This document shows positions 50,618 to 59,559 of a stretch of DNA of 64,000 nt, piece by piece. Source of the DNA: an uncultured Oscillospiraceae bacterium (GTDB lineage: Bacteria; Bacillota; Clostridia; Oscillospirales; Ruminococcaceae). Location of the stretch: contig CAKSKU010000003.1 in NCBI GenBank assembly GCA_934465295.1, positions 62,001-126,000 on the forward strand, read 5' to 3'. The notes beneath the pieces are model-generated. The model did not search any database, was not told where the DNA came from, and saw only the letters and a list, made by a program, of their open reading frames with translations. The position numbers were made by a program, and so were the translations under genes. Within the stretch, counting starts at the first letter, position 1, and each line of letters starts with the position of its first letter.

Positions 50618-51952
50618 TCACTCGTCTGTGTCGAGAGTAAGCTCAATATCAACATCTCCGTCACTTCTTGCAAGGGTGAGGGTCATTTTTTCGCCTGCCT
50701 TGTGCTTGTTCTTGATCTTGACAAGCTCATCCATCGTGGAGATCTCCGTACCGTCAGCCTTAACGATAACATCGCCTGCTTCAAGTCCTGCTGCCTCTGC
50801 GCATGAACCCGGTTCAACGGAAGCTACGAGAACGCCGCTGTCTACGGGGAGGTTGTAATAACGCTTTACTGCGGAAGAAATTTCAGTGCCCGTGATGCCG
50901 ATCTTAGGCGTCGTGTTCTTAACAGTACCCGTTGTCATAAGCTCATTGAGTATAGGAAGTGCATCCGTGATAGGGATCGCAAAGCCTACACCGTCAACAT
51001 CGGAGCTTGCGATCTTCGAGGAGGTGATTCCGACTACCTGACCTTCGCTGTTAAGGAGAGGACCGCCCGAGTTGCCCGGGTTTACTGCCGCATCGGTCTG
51101 GAGAAGCGTCATTGTTGCTGTGCCGCCTGCGACCTCGACGCTCATTTCCTTGTTAAGACCCGAAACGATACCGTCCGAAGCGGAAAGTCCGAGTCCGAGA
51201 GGATAGCCGAGCGTGATAGCCTTGTCGCCCATTTCAAGCGTTGTCGAATCGCCTATCTCAGCAGGGGTAAGTCCCGCTGCATCGATCTTAAGAACTGCAA
51301 GGTCTGTGTTGGAGTCATAGCCGACGATAGTTGCCTCGTATTCGGTCTCATCATCCAGCGTAACGGTGACCTTATCAGCCTTTACGACCTCGGTCTGGCT
51401 TGACGAACCGTAGCTGTTGTAATTGTTGTAGAAATTATCGAAGAAGTTGCTGAACGGATCGAACTGGCTGCTGTTCATGCTCGTTTTAACTTCGGTCGTG
51501 ATAACGTGTGCATTGGTAACGATGTAGCCGTCTGCGCTGAATACGATGCCCGTACCTGTGCTTGCACCGCCTGCGGAGGTGAATGTGGAGGAAACAAGAA
51601 CAACGGAGGGCTTTACCTTTTTGATAACGTCATTGGTCGTCATTTCACCGTCCGAAGAGCTTGAAGTTGAACCGAGTGCCGAGACCTTGTTGGAATTGCC
51701 GCTGTCTGCGGAGACCGTTGTCTGCTGTGGAACAGCGGGAGCTTCCGTCTGGACCGAAGCCGATGTGCTTACGCTGTCGTTTGAACGTGCAAGATAAGCT
51801 CCGCCGTAGCCTGATGCACCGCCTACAAGAATTACTGCGAGCAAGCCTGCAATGACCTTTCCTGCGCCGCCCGACTTCTTGGGAGGCTTCTGTTCAGGGT
51901 CTGTTGGTGTAAATCCGCCGTTTGAATAAGTGTAGTTATTTGAATCGTACAT
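50618..51952 (-). CDS. htrA: HtrA/DegP-family serine protease with PDZ domain
   Basis: A 444-residue envelope protease. The Pro/Lys-rich cytosolic start is followed by one membrane anchor (GKVIAGLLAVILVGGASGYGGAYL) and a Ser/Thr-rich linker. The trypsin-like domain has the triad His in TNAHVI, Asp in SNTDLAVLKID and Ser in PGNSGGPLLN. A C-terminal PDZ domain (SCAEAAGLEAGDVIVKADG) ends the protein. It degrades or refolds damaged exported proteins. A Ser/Asn/Tyr/Phe-rich insert (NNYNSYGSSS) lies between His and Asp. The start follows GAAAGGCGGC. Confidence 0.94.
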   Translation of the reverse strand: MYDSNNYTYSNGGFTPTDPEQKPPKKSGGAGKVIAGLLAVILVGGASGYGGAYLARSNDSVSTSASVQTEAPAVPQQTTVSADSGNSNKVSALGSTSSSSDGEMTTNDVIKKVKPSVVLVSSTFTSAGGASTGTGIVFSADGYIVTNAHVITTEVKTSMNSSQFDPFSNFFDNFYNNYNSYGSSSQTEVVKADKVTVTLDDETEYEATIVGYDSNTDLAVLKIDAAGLTPAEIGDSTTLEMGDKAITLGYPLGLGLSASDGIVSGLNKEMSVEVAGGTATMTLLQTDAAVNPGNSGGPLLNSEGQVVGITSSKIASSDVDGVGFAIPITDALPILNELMTTGTVKNTTPKIGITGTEISSAVKRYYNLPVDSGVLVASVEPGSCAEAAGLEAGDVIVKADGTEISTMDELVKIKNKHKAGEKMTLTLARSDGDVDIELTLDTDE

Positions 51953-52096
51953 ATAAATGCCGCCTTTCGTAATCTGTTTTTATCGGAGGTATCTTTTATC
52001 GTTTCCTCCCGACCACAGTTTATATTGTAAAGCATCTATGTGTGAACAATGTGAAATCAATTTGAAAATGGAATAAAAGAACAGAACGTGTTTTTT

Positions 52097-52783
52097 TCAT
52101 AAAAGTCCGATAATATCCGACAAATTTTCACAGATCTCACAATCCATTCCGTTTGCATTGTTATTATGTACAAGTATCGCAGGGATACCAACGCCGAGCG
52201 CACCTTTTATGTCGCTCTGCGGATTATCGCCGACCATAAAGCTTTTTTGGGGTTTTCCTGCCATTTCAAGCGCAAGCTCAAAAATTTCACGCCGAGGCTT
52301 GTCAAAACCGACCTGCGCCGAGATCATCATCCCGTCAAAATACTGCGACAAGCCTATCTTATCCATCGTAATATCAAGCTCGGGGTAGTTGTTCGAAAGA
52401 AGATAGTGCCTGTAACCTTTTTCACGGAGCGTTTCAAGTGTTGAGACCGTGTCGCTGTACAAATGATAGTTTTCGGGTTCAAGCAGGACTTTCCGAAAGA
52501 GCGGAAGAAGCGTTTTTGCTTCACTTTCTGTAATACCAACAGCTTTATATACTCTTTGTATATGCTCAAAGGTGTGATCCCACCATTTCTCGCCCGTTAT
52601 CTCGTGCATATCCTCATAATAAAAGTCCCACGAAAAGCCGTGCGACATCGGCGGACGGATATCATCGAGCGTAATGTCCTTGTGCGGAGTGTACCGCTGT
52701 AAGCTTTTGTAAAGAGAACCGCTCCATAGATGCTCGGAATGTACAAGCGTTCCGTCAAAATCCCAGAAAATTGCTTTGTTCAT
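52097..52783 (-). CDS. HAD-superfamily hydrolase
   Basis: A 228-residue phosphatase of HAD subfamily IA. Motif I is FWDFDGTLVHSE, motif II YLLSNN, motif III FDKPRREIFELAL and motif IV MVGDNPQSDIKGALGVG. The cap region is helical. Substrate is unknown. The ATG follows AAGGAGAAGT. It lies 63 bp downstream of the Ter-like operon, beyond a hairpin, and could be transcribed from it by read-through or separately. Confidence 0.88.
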   Translation of the reverse strand: MNKAIFWDFDGTLVHSEHLWSGSLYKSLQRYTPHKDITLDDIRPPMSHGFSWDFYYEDMHEITGEKWWDHTFEHIQRVYKAVGITESEAKTLLPLFRKVLLEPENYHLYSDTVSTLETLREKGYRHYLLSNNYPELDITMDKIGLSQYFDGMMISAQVGFDKPRREIFELALEMAGKPQKSFMVGDNPQSDIKGALGVGIPAILVHNNNANGMDCEICENLSDIIGLL

Positions 52784-52800
52784 ACTTCTCCTTAAAAGTA

Positions 52801-52840
52801 AACGCCGATACTGCTTTGTCGGAACAAGCGGAGCGGCGTT
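52801..52840 (-). terminator. Hairpin after the Ter-like operon
   Basis: AACGCCG and CGGCGTT arms with a ~26-base partly structured loop, just past the TerD-fusion stop. The T stretch on the minus strand is short, so termination may be partial. Confidence 0.5.
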
Positions 52841-52846
52841 TTTGCT

Positions 52847-54115
52847 TTATTTTAAAATATTAAGTCCGTAGTTCCTGCAAAGGTCTTCCAGCCCCCTCGG
52901 ATATATCATTCCGAGCGGCGAGATGCGGAATCCGTCCTCACTGCGGATAAGCTCGATACCGACGACCGTTCCGACATCGAGCGGCTTCGGGAGCATAAAG
53001 ATATAGTTCGTTCCGTTTTCAAGCGTTATCGAAACGGCAGGATTGGAAAGGTCGCTGAAATTGAGGTTCAGCGGATTGCTGTATATCGAATACGCAATGT
53101 CTATCTCCGAAACATCGTGCGGAATGCGGTCGAAATTGATGTGGAAAACCTTTTTGTCGGGCGCATTGAGGAGCTGAACTCCGCCGCCAATTGAGTGGTC
53201 GTTGCCGAAGAAAACGAACCTGTCATTCTGCGTGACCGTTCCCTCGGAATTTGCCATAAATGCGAACGCATCGACCTCCATCGGGAAGTCCTTATTGTCA
53301 TAGAGAAGTTCGATATGCGCCGTCGGGGAATCCGCCTTGACGAGCATTCCTCTTTCGATTATGAGAAGCTCATGCGGCTTTTTTTCATCATCGTAAGGCA
53401 TGGGCGCAAGAAGCTCATCTTCGGTGTCGCCGCTTTCCTCCTCGGGATAGATAACGCCCTGCTCGGCGATCTCGTTCTCGGTCGGCTCAGGCTCGGCTTC
53501 GTATATGAGTGCGCCTTCCTCAAAGCTGTAAGCGTTCGGGACAGCTTCGCCCGAAATGTATATCCTGCGCTTTAAGCCCGTTTCAAGCGAAAGCTCACCG
53601 TAAAGCAGAGTTCCGCTTCGCATCGGTTCGATTTCGATAAGTACGGTATTCCCACCTGCAGAAAGCTCGGGCTCGGGAATGTTCACTCCGCTTGCATTTG
53701 AAAAAAGCCGTGCAGAAGTCGGAAGTTCGATGTGTATTCTCACGGTGCAAAGCGTATCGGCAGGAAAAGCGCCGACGTTTATCACGGTCGGGATACCGAA
53801 ATATCCGTCCTCGCCGTCAATGCCCATGACCTTGCCGCTGACAGTCACATTGTTCAGGATCGTTCCCTTGCAGGACGAGCAGAGCGCAGTTCCCACCCTC
53901 GGGGAAAGATGTTCAATGAGCAGGTCGTTGATCTTAATATCAGGCGCATTTATCGTCAGCGCAGTGCCTTTGCCGCACAGAAGAAGTGTGCCGTTCCCGT
54001 GTATGGTGCAGGGAACGCTCACTGTAAAATTGCCCTCATATTCGCCGTGTGGGAGCTTTATCCCGCCGTTCATTTCAGCATTGTCAAGCATTTTCTGAAG
54101 CTCCTGTGCTTTCAC
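52847..54115 (-). CDS. TerD-domain protein with an N-terminal beta-helix-like domain
   Basis: A 422-residue cytosolic protein. Residues ~15-95 (IKLPHGEYEGNFTV, GTALTINAPDIKINDLLIEH, GTILNNVTVSG) read like a NosD/pectate-lyase-type beta-helix. A beta-sandwich-like section follows to ~195, then an acidic linker (200-245). Residues ~250-422 are a TerD domain: VDAFAFMANSEGTV, DRFVFFGND, GGGVQLL, IPHDVSEIDIAYSIY and the end GLEDLCRNYGLNI. TerD domains bind calcium and belong to tellurite and general stress systems. Translation starts at a GTG behind GGAGGTACG and overlaps the pseudo-ATPase stop by 4 nt (GTGA), so it is coupled to it. Confidence 0.82.
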   Translation of the reverse strand: MKAQELQKMLDNAEMNGGIKLPHGEYEGNFTVSVPCTIHGNGTLLLCGKGTALTINAPDIKINDLLIEHLSPRVGTALCSSCKGTILNNVTVSGKVMGIDGEDGYFGIPTVINVGAFPADTLCTVRIHIELPTSARLFSNASGVNIPEPELSAGGNTVLIEIEPMRSGTLLYGELSLETGLKRRIYISGEAVPNAYSFEEGALIYEAEPEPTENEIAEQGVIYPEEESGDTEDELLAPMPYDDEKKPHELLIIERGMLVKADSPTAHIELLYDNKDFPMEVDAFAFMANSEGTVTQNDRFVFFGNDHSIGGGVQLLNAPDKKVFHINFDRIPHDVSEIDIAYSIYSNPLNLNFSDLSNPAVSITLENGTNYIFMLPKPLDVGTVVGIELIRSEDGFRISPLGMIYPRGLEDLCRNYGLNILK

Positions 54116-56145
54116 GAACGTACCTCCTTTGAGCTGCTTTCGGCGCAGTGCTTTTTGCAGCTCTGACCAAGCTGAAGTGCAGAAAAGCCGGTGAGCAGCG
54201 TGCCGACAGCCGCAGCACCTATCATAACGGCAGCACCGAGGACAGGTGTGCTTATATTTTCACCGAAATACATTGCAGCCGCTGCCATTGCGATCATAGC
54301 CGTCCTGAGAGCCTCATAGCCCGCAGCGTGTTTTCTTATCTCAGCGGAGCAGTCCATGCTTACAGCTATGGAAGAAAGTCCGTCAAGTGCGGTGCAGTCG
54401 GCGATCTCCTTTGCAGCCGTGCAAGCCTCGGCAGAAGCATAAACAGCGTCGGCTTCCTCGCATTCGAGCGCATCGTGAACATCGACCGCAGTTGTGCCGA
54501 CGGTTTTTCCTGCCGCCTTTGCAAGCCCGATAAGCTTACTCTTGTCGCATCTGCCCGTGATCATCTTTGCCTTTTTGAGAGCCTTTGCGGCTTCACCCGG
54601 GGTCATTTCCGCAAGCTTTTTGTATGGAACGGAGTCGTCCGCACCTGCGCCTGCGACAGCCTTGTCACGGAGAGACGCTTCATCATACGGAACGAGAAGT
54701 ATCGGTCTGACGCCATGCTCCGAAAGCTTTTTGAACGCATTGTCGGCACCGCTGCGGTATTTCTCACGAATGGTCATCATTCCGATAAAGACCTTTCGCC
54801 CGTCCCAAAGCTCCGCCGCATAAGCGATAACGGAATTGCCCTGAAAAATAAGCTCCTCCGCAAGCGCTTTCACAGCCGCCGCAGATGAAAATTCCTTCTC
54901 CTTGCCCGTTCCGTCAAAACAGCTTTTGCAGCCGCTTATGATAACGCTCGGGTCGCCCCTTAAAAAGCGTTTATATCCGTTCGCAGGCAGCTCGCCCTTG
55001 ACAAGCTCGGCGTTTATCTCAAGCTCGACCGTGCTTTTAAGACGCTCTGCCATAAAGGTCATTTCTGCGGCTTCGTAAGGGTCTGCGCTGATTATCCTGC
55101 CCTTGTTCACAAGAGCGGAGGTGTTTTCAGCCGCCGCATTTGCAGCAATAGTTCCGAGAGGGTAGGGGACTTCGTAAAATTTTGTCATTGTCGCACCGCT
55201 GCCGTCCGTAAATCCGACAGCAGTTGGCTTTCCGTCCGTCGCAAAGCCGCTCCTGTTGATGAAGATCACATCGCATTTCGGCGTGAGCGTCCTCATATCA
55301 GCACCGCTGCGGCGAATTTCCGTTCTTCCTGCGGAAAGATATTCCCCGAGAGGGTCTTTCAGACCTGCTCCCGACATTAAAATAAGCGAAGCGAAAAGAG
55401 CCGTTTTCATCGGGAGAGCTGTCATTCCCTCACCGCTTTTTTCAGCCTGATAAGCCGTAAAAACAACCAGCAGAGCCGTCAGAACAGCACTTATCAATAT
55501 ACAGAATGTATATTTCTTAGAGGATATCACAAGAGGTTTAACAAAACTTTCCTCAACCTGCGTAACTTTCATTACAGCGTGACCTGAGGTGACGAGCGTT
55601 CCCTTTTCAAGTGTGTATTCGCCCGAGATATCCTCGTCAAGCTCGTCCTTCATATCCCTGCGCACAAGGTCAGTCCTGCCGTCCTTGCCGATGGTGATAT
55701 CGCCCGTCTGAACGATGCCCTCCGCAGGAACGATGTCGCCTGCCGTGAGAAGGACATAATCGCCCTTTACGATATCGCCCGAGTTCACCTCCGAAACGGA
55801 GTTTCCGCAGCGGTAGACTCTGCATTTGCCGTCACTGCGCAGCTGACGTGCCTTTCGGCTGTGGAGAGTGCTTTCCCATAAGCAAACCGTGAAAACAGTC
55901 AGCGCATTCACGGCTGCGGAGATAATGCACGGGATAATGCCGTGCAGACCGCTTCCGAGCGAAAGGATTATCCCGAAGCATAAGCACAGCAGCAGGATTA
56001 TTATATATACTTTTACGGGAACTCTGCCGAAGCGTTCGGCAAAGCGTTTCCCCGCAGTTTTTGAAGGCTCTTCCGCAGCACAGTTTGAGCCGAATTGTTT
56101 TCTGTGGCTTTCCGCCTGATTATCAGTAAGACCGTTGAATGTCAT
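54112..56145 (-). CDS. Degenerate P-type (P2-like) ATPase, predicted catalytically dead
   Basis: A 677-residue membrane protein. The N-terminus (GLTDNQAESHRKQFGSN) and actuator domain (VNSGDIVKGDYVLLTAGDIVPAEG; ISGEYTLEKGT in place of TGES) match calcium-pump-type P2 ATPases. Spans lie near 44-62, 68-90, 212-232, 246-262, 608-627 and 633-656. The phosphorylation motif DKTGT is replaced by NRSGF (Asn297-Phe301), removing the acceptor Asp. The hinge TGDGVNDA reads TAVDVHDA (552-559). The M4 ion-site Pro motif is GLKDPL, and the last four spans of a pump are missing. Ion pumping is therefore not expected. It may be a scaffold or sensor. It is co-translated with the TerD fusion and follows the kinase by 3 nt. 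Confidence 0.8.
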   Translation of the reverse strand: MTFNGLTDNQAESHRKQFGSNCAAEEPSKTAGKRFAERFGRVPVKVYIIILLLCLCFGIILSLGSGLHGIIPCIISAAVNALTVFTVCLWESTLHSRKARQLRSDGKCRVYRCGNSVSEVNSGDIVKGDYVLLTAGDIVPAEGIVQTGDITIGKDGRTDLVRRDMKDELDEDISGEYTLEKGTLVTSGHAVMKVTQVEESFVKPLVISSKKYTFCILISAVLTALLVVFTAYQAEKSGEGMTALPMKTALFASLILMSGAGLKDPLGEYLSAGRTEIRRSGADMRTLTPKCDVIFINRSGFATDGKPTAVGFTDGSGATMTKFYEVPYPLGTIAANAAAENTSALVNKGRIISADPYEAAEMTFMAERLKSTVELEINAELVKGELPANGYKRFLRGDPSVIISGCKSCFDGTGKEKEFSSAAAVKALAEELIFQGNSVIAYAAELWDGRKVFIGMMTIREKYRSGADNAFKKLSEHGVRPILLVPYDEASLRDKAVAGAGADDSVPYKKLAEMTPGEAAKALKKAKMITGRCDKSKLIGLAKAAGKTVGTTAVDVHDALECEEADAVYASAEACTAAKEIADCTALDGLSSIAVSMDCSAEIRKHAAGYEALRTAMIAMAAAAMYFGENISTPVLGAAVMIGAAAVGTLLTGFSALQLGQSCKKHCAESSSKEVRS

Positions 56146-56148
56146 TTT

Positions 56149-57627
56149 TTATTTCATTCCTTTGATTATTGAAACCTTTATAAGTGAGCCGTTTTCCTCA
56201 CGGCAGGCTCGGAACACTGTTCCGTTTGTGAGCCTTATCGCCTTTCCTGCGGGAACGGGACTTCCCATCGGGGACATAAGCCCCTCGGCGTGGCTGTTTA
56301 TGAGATACCAAGCCTTTTCATGCGAGCATATATACGCTTCAAGCCTTGTATCGGCTTTTTCATCGGGGAAAACATCGGTGCGTGTGTGCCATTTGAAAAG
56401 CGGAGTGTTGTTCTCGGCGATGAGTGTTGAATGCTTTCGCCACTGACCCCTTTTTCCCCTCGGCTGAGCGCAGATATCGAGCTGTAAAATATCGCCCCTG
56501 ACACTTGTTCCGCAGAAAGGACACACAGGGTTCTTTACATCGTGCATAATGAACCATTTGTGGTCGCAGTCGGGATTTTCGCATCGGTGAAGCATATCCC
56601 AGGCCTTGATAAGTCCCCTTTCCCACTCCATTGCGGTCGGGCGAAGCTCGGGTGAGTGAAGTCCGTCAACGAATGCACGCAGAAACAGCGATTCAAGGTC
56701 ACTTCCGAGGTCGCTTATCGTAACATCGAGGTTTTCGGGGCGGTTCGAGCGGTCGTTCGGGTCTTCGATGAAAAGTGCCTTTGGCCCGAGCGCAAGAAAA
56801 TCGTCCTTTTCAGCCGATTCGGTCGAAAAAATTTTCGGTCCGATAAGAGGGTGGCGGAGCAGGAGGTATTCATATATAAGTACGGCAAGAGCGTGGAGAT
56901 CGGTTTCCGAACCGGGTATCTTTCGCCGAGGGTCGTTCTTGTCAAGCTCCATCGTTGCGAGGACTTCGGGGGCAATGTAGCCTCTCGTTCCTGCGACTTC
57001 GGGAGGAAATATCCCCGGAACAACGAGCGAGTCGATGTCGATAACAACGCAGTTTCCGCTTCTCGGGTCGATGAGGACATTGTTGTTGGAAAGGTCGGAA
57101 TGTGCAAGCCCTGCCTGATGAAGCCGCCGTATTGAACGGGTCAGCAGGAGCGACATCTGGAGCATCGAACGGAAATCGCCCAGCTCCGTTTTGTTGAGAA
57201 ATCGGCGGTTTCTTGATGTGAACCAGTTGCTTTTCTTGTCCTTGCCTTTAAGGTCAAGGTAGTCGGAAGCGCCGTCGCCAAAGAAGAAATCGGACGGATA
57301 GGACGGCGAGACAAGTCCGAATTCGGGCGAAACGACAATATCGGTCGGCCAGCAGAAACGCTTTTCAAAGTAAGCCGCACGTTTTTCGTCCGTTCCGAGC
57401 GCACCGCCCCTGCTTTCGGGGATAGTTGGATTGTATTTGCTTATTATCGCTTCGATACGCCTGCGCATATTCGCATCGACCTTTGACGGGTCGTTGAAAA
57501 ACTGCACGACATAAGACTTATCGGGCGCAAAATATGTATATTTCATTCCTCCTCTCGGAGGATTGTCGGTGATAACATAAGGGAGCTTCCTGCCGCTTGC
57601 AAGAGTAGCCTCTCCGATCCTGTTCAC
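56149..57627 (-). CDS. Atypical Ser/Thr protein kinase with zinc-ribbon-like C-terminus (TerY-P kinase)
   Basis: A 492-residue cytosolic protein. The kinase-like domain (about 15-340) has the catalytic loop HSDLSNNNVLI (Asp178, Asn183), IDIDS at the DFG position (Asp197) and GTRGYIAPE before the C-lobe. The beta-3 lysine is not evident: the matching strand reads SYVVQFF, with Gln42. Cysteines at 349, 353, 369 and 372 (RCENPDC, CPFCG) form a zinc-ribbon-like module, followed by a ~120-residue beta-rich tail. It starts at a GTG behind GAAAGGGG, 3 nt after the PP2C gene. It matches the kinase of TerY-P triads and is likely opposed by the adjacent phosphatase. Confidence 0.82.
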   Translation of the reverse strand: MNRIGEATLASGRKLPYVITDNPPRGGMKYTYFAPDKSYVVQFFNDPSKVDANMRRRIEAIISKYNPTIPESRGGALGTDEKRAAYFEKRFCWPTDIVVSPEFGLVSPSYPSDFFFGDGASDYLDLKGKDKKSNWFTSRNRRFLNKTELGDFRSMLQMSLLLTRSIRRLHQAGLAHSDLSNNNVLIDPRSGNCVVIDIDSLVVPGIFPPEVAGTRGYIAPEVLATMELDKNDPRRKIPGSETDLHALAVLIYEYLLLRHPLIGPKIFSTESAEKDDFLALGPKALFIEDPNDRSNRPENLDVTISDLGSDLESLFLRAFVDGLHSPELRPTAMEWERGLIKAWDMLHRCENPDCDHKWFIMHDVKNPVCPFCGTSVRGDILQLDICAQPRGKRGQWRKHSTLIAENNTPLFKWHTRTDVFPDEKADTRLEAYICSHEKAWYLINSHAEGLMSPMGSPVPAGKAIRLTNGTVFRACREENGSLIKVSIIKGMK

Positions 57628-57630
57628 TTT

Positions 57631-58839
57631 TTACTGTACCCCTTTCGGAATTCCGGGTTCTATAATAACGAGCGTTCTGTCATCGAACGAACCCCTCTGC
57701 GAATAGTTGTCGAGCCAGACTTTGAGCCGTTCGCTTTTATCATCGGCAAGCTTTTTCCCGAACGCTTCGAGCGAGGACTTGTGCATAAGGCTGCCGAATC
57801 GCTTTCCCCACAATTCCTCGAGGGAAAGCTTGTTCTTTTCAAGTATGTTTTTCGTATAGCAGAGCGAAACTTCAACACTGCTGTCGTTCACCCACGGGTG
57901 AGCTTCGGGTTCGGGTGCTTCGCCCTTTTCGGGTTCGTAGCTTTCTGTCGGGAAATCAATGATGCCGTTGAGCATAAGGTCGAGCCAGAGCCGCAGAAGT
58001 TCGGGCGAGTTCGGGTAATGATCGTCCGAAACACCGTCTGTCATCATCATCACGGAAGTGACTTTTCCGCGCATTATTTTCGTGTTTGAATAAAGCTTTT
58101 CGGCTGTCTTTGTTTCATCGAGGAATTCGGTTTCGCCCGAAAAGCCGCCTTTGTCGGTGTTTCCGAGCAGCTTCAGCGCAGAGGAAAATTCACCGTCGGC
58201 ATTTACAGCGGCGATCATGCCGTCACCTACCGCAACGGATATAACGAACGTTTCTCCGTTTTCGAGCGGAATTACAGCAGACGCAAGCAGAGTTGCGGAA
58301 AGGTCTTTCACATCGCATTTTCTGCCAAGATCGGCAGTGATGCTTTCGTCCTCAGAGCGGATAAGAGCCGCTCCCTCAACTGCGGAATAAGCCGCATCAA
58401 AACCCGAGCGCATTATCTCCGCAAGCTTCGTGCATACAGTGGTGAATTCTGCCTTGTCGAAAGGCATTGCAAGCGAGTTTTCCGTCTGCTGACGGTCGAG
58501 CGCAGAAAGCTGTTCCTTTATGTAAGCGCAGGCGGCTTCGCTCGATATACGTGCGCCGATGCGTGAGAGCCTTTTTGAACCTGCACCGTCCGAAACAACG
58601 CAGACAGTCCAGCTTCCCACCATGTCAAATTCGTACCAGTCATCGCAGTTCGTACCCTCGTGCTTATGCTTTTTGCCCCTCACCCTTGCGGCGGTGATCT
58701 CTGTGCCGTTTTCATTTTTATAGGAAGAACGGTACTCGGGATAAGGCTCGGGCGAGTCGGGTATAGGCGCATATTTCCACAATGCGGCGGTGTGTGCGGT
58801 AACGTCACTATCTGAAAGTTTTTTGATATTTTCGTCCAT
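57631..58839 (-). CDS. PP2C-family protein phosphatase (TerY-P phosphatase)
   Basis: A 402-residue cytosolic PPM phosphatase. Metal-site motifs are HEGTNCDDWYEF (Asp66-67), VSDGAGSKRLSRIGA (Asp84), MMTDGVSDDHYP and FDDRTLVII near the end. A ~45-residue Pro/Glu/Ser-rich N-terminal extension (YAPIPDSPEPYPEY) may be a kinase target. I chose the ATG at 58839 because GGAGG lies 7 nt upstream; a GTG at 58851 would include that site in the coding sequence. It sits between the vWA and kinase genes, as expected for a reversible phosphorylation module. Confidence 0.88.
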   Translation of the reverse strand: MDENIKKLSDSDVTAHTAALWKYAPIPDSPEPYPEYRSSYKNENGTEITAARVRGKKHKHEGTNCDDWYEFDMVGSWTVCVVSDGAGSKRLSRIGARISSEAACAYIKEQLSALDRQQTENSLAMPFDKAEFTTVCTKLAEIMRSGFDAAYSAVEGAALIRSEDESITADLGRKCDVKDLSATLLASAVIPLENGETFVISVAVGDGMIAAVNADGEFSSALKLLGNTDKGGFSGETEFLDETKTAEKLYSNTKIMRGKVTSVMMMTDGVSDDHYPNSPELLRLWLDLMLNGIIDFPTESYEPEKGEAPEPEAHPWVNDSSVEVSLCYTKNILEKNKLSLEELWGKRFGSLMHKSSLEAFGKKLADDKSERLKVWLDNYSQRGSFDDRTLVIIEPGIPKGVQ

Positions 58840-58857
58840 TTTGTCCTCCACGTCCGT

Positions 58858-59499
58858 TTACGGAACAATAACGAAGCCCTGCGGCGGAGGAGGAAGCTCG
58901 ATGCCTGCACCGGGTTTTGCATCAAGGCTCTTGCTCGAAAGCTTAACGGAGCTTGATACCCAAGCGAAGAACTGCGCAAGGTCGCCTGCGGAGAGGTTGT
59001 TCATCAGCAGAACGCTGTCGGTTATCTCTTTGAGAACGGAGGTGTCAGCACAGGAACCTGCTGCACACGCAATGATGTTCGCAGGCTTTGTGCTTTTCAG
59101 CATAGCTGCGGCTTCACGCCATTCATCGGTAGGAACGCCGTCGGTGAGGATAAATACGAGCGGCTTCCAGTCGCCTTTCTGCGTTTCGGTAGATTTGCGG
59201 ACTTCATTCCTTATGCGGTCGGTGAGAAGACGAAGAGCCGCACCGAGAGCGGTCGGACCTCCTGCTGTAAGTGTAGGCTCTCTGAAAAGCATAAGCTCGG
59301 TCAGAGGGCAGACCTGACGTGCGGCCGAATTGAACGTTATAACGGAAAGATAAGCTGTCTCGAGTGCCTGTGGGTCGCTGCGAAGCTCGGAAATGAGTGC
59401 CTTAACGCCGTGACGGACAGCTTCGATAGGGTCGCCCGCCATTGAACCCGAAACATCGAGCAGCAGATAAACAGGCAAACGTCTTGAAAAGTCGGACAT
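58858..59499 (-). CDS. terY: TerY-like von Willebrand factor A domain protein
   Basis: A 213-residue cytosolic vWA protein. LPVYLLLDVSGSMAGDPIEAVRHG carries the MIDAS residues Asp15, Ser17 and Ser19. The TAGGPTALG threonine (Thr83) and ILTDGVPTDEW (Asp120) complete a metal-dependent adhesion site. The length and the ending GIELPPPPQGFVIVP match TerY proteins of Ter systems. It is the first gene of the five-gene operon, with an AAAGGAGATATC ribosome site and its own promoter. It probably assembles with phosphorylated partners. Confidence 0.9.
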   Translation of the reverse strand: MSDFSRRLPVYLLLDVSGSMAGDPIEAVRHGVKALISELRSDPQALETAYLSVITFNSAARQVCPLTELMLFREPTLTAGGPTALGAALRLLTDRIRNEVRKSTETQKGDWKPLVFILTDGVPTDEWREAAAMLKSTKPANIIACAAGSCADTSVLKEITDSVLLMNNLSAGDLAQFFAWVSSSVKLSSKSLDAKPGAGIELPPPPQGFVIVP

Positions 59500-59559
59500 A
59501 GTCGATATCTCCTTTGTATAATTAATTTATCGAAAAAAGCAATTTTATCACATAATATA

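Noticed and set aside
54112..56145. Annotation as a functional calcium-transporting ATPase
   Set aside because: The acceptor Asp is replaced by Asn, the hinge motif is destroyed and the C-terminal spans are missing, so a pump call would be misleading despite clear family resemblance.
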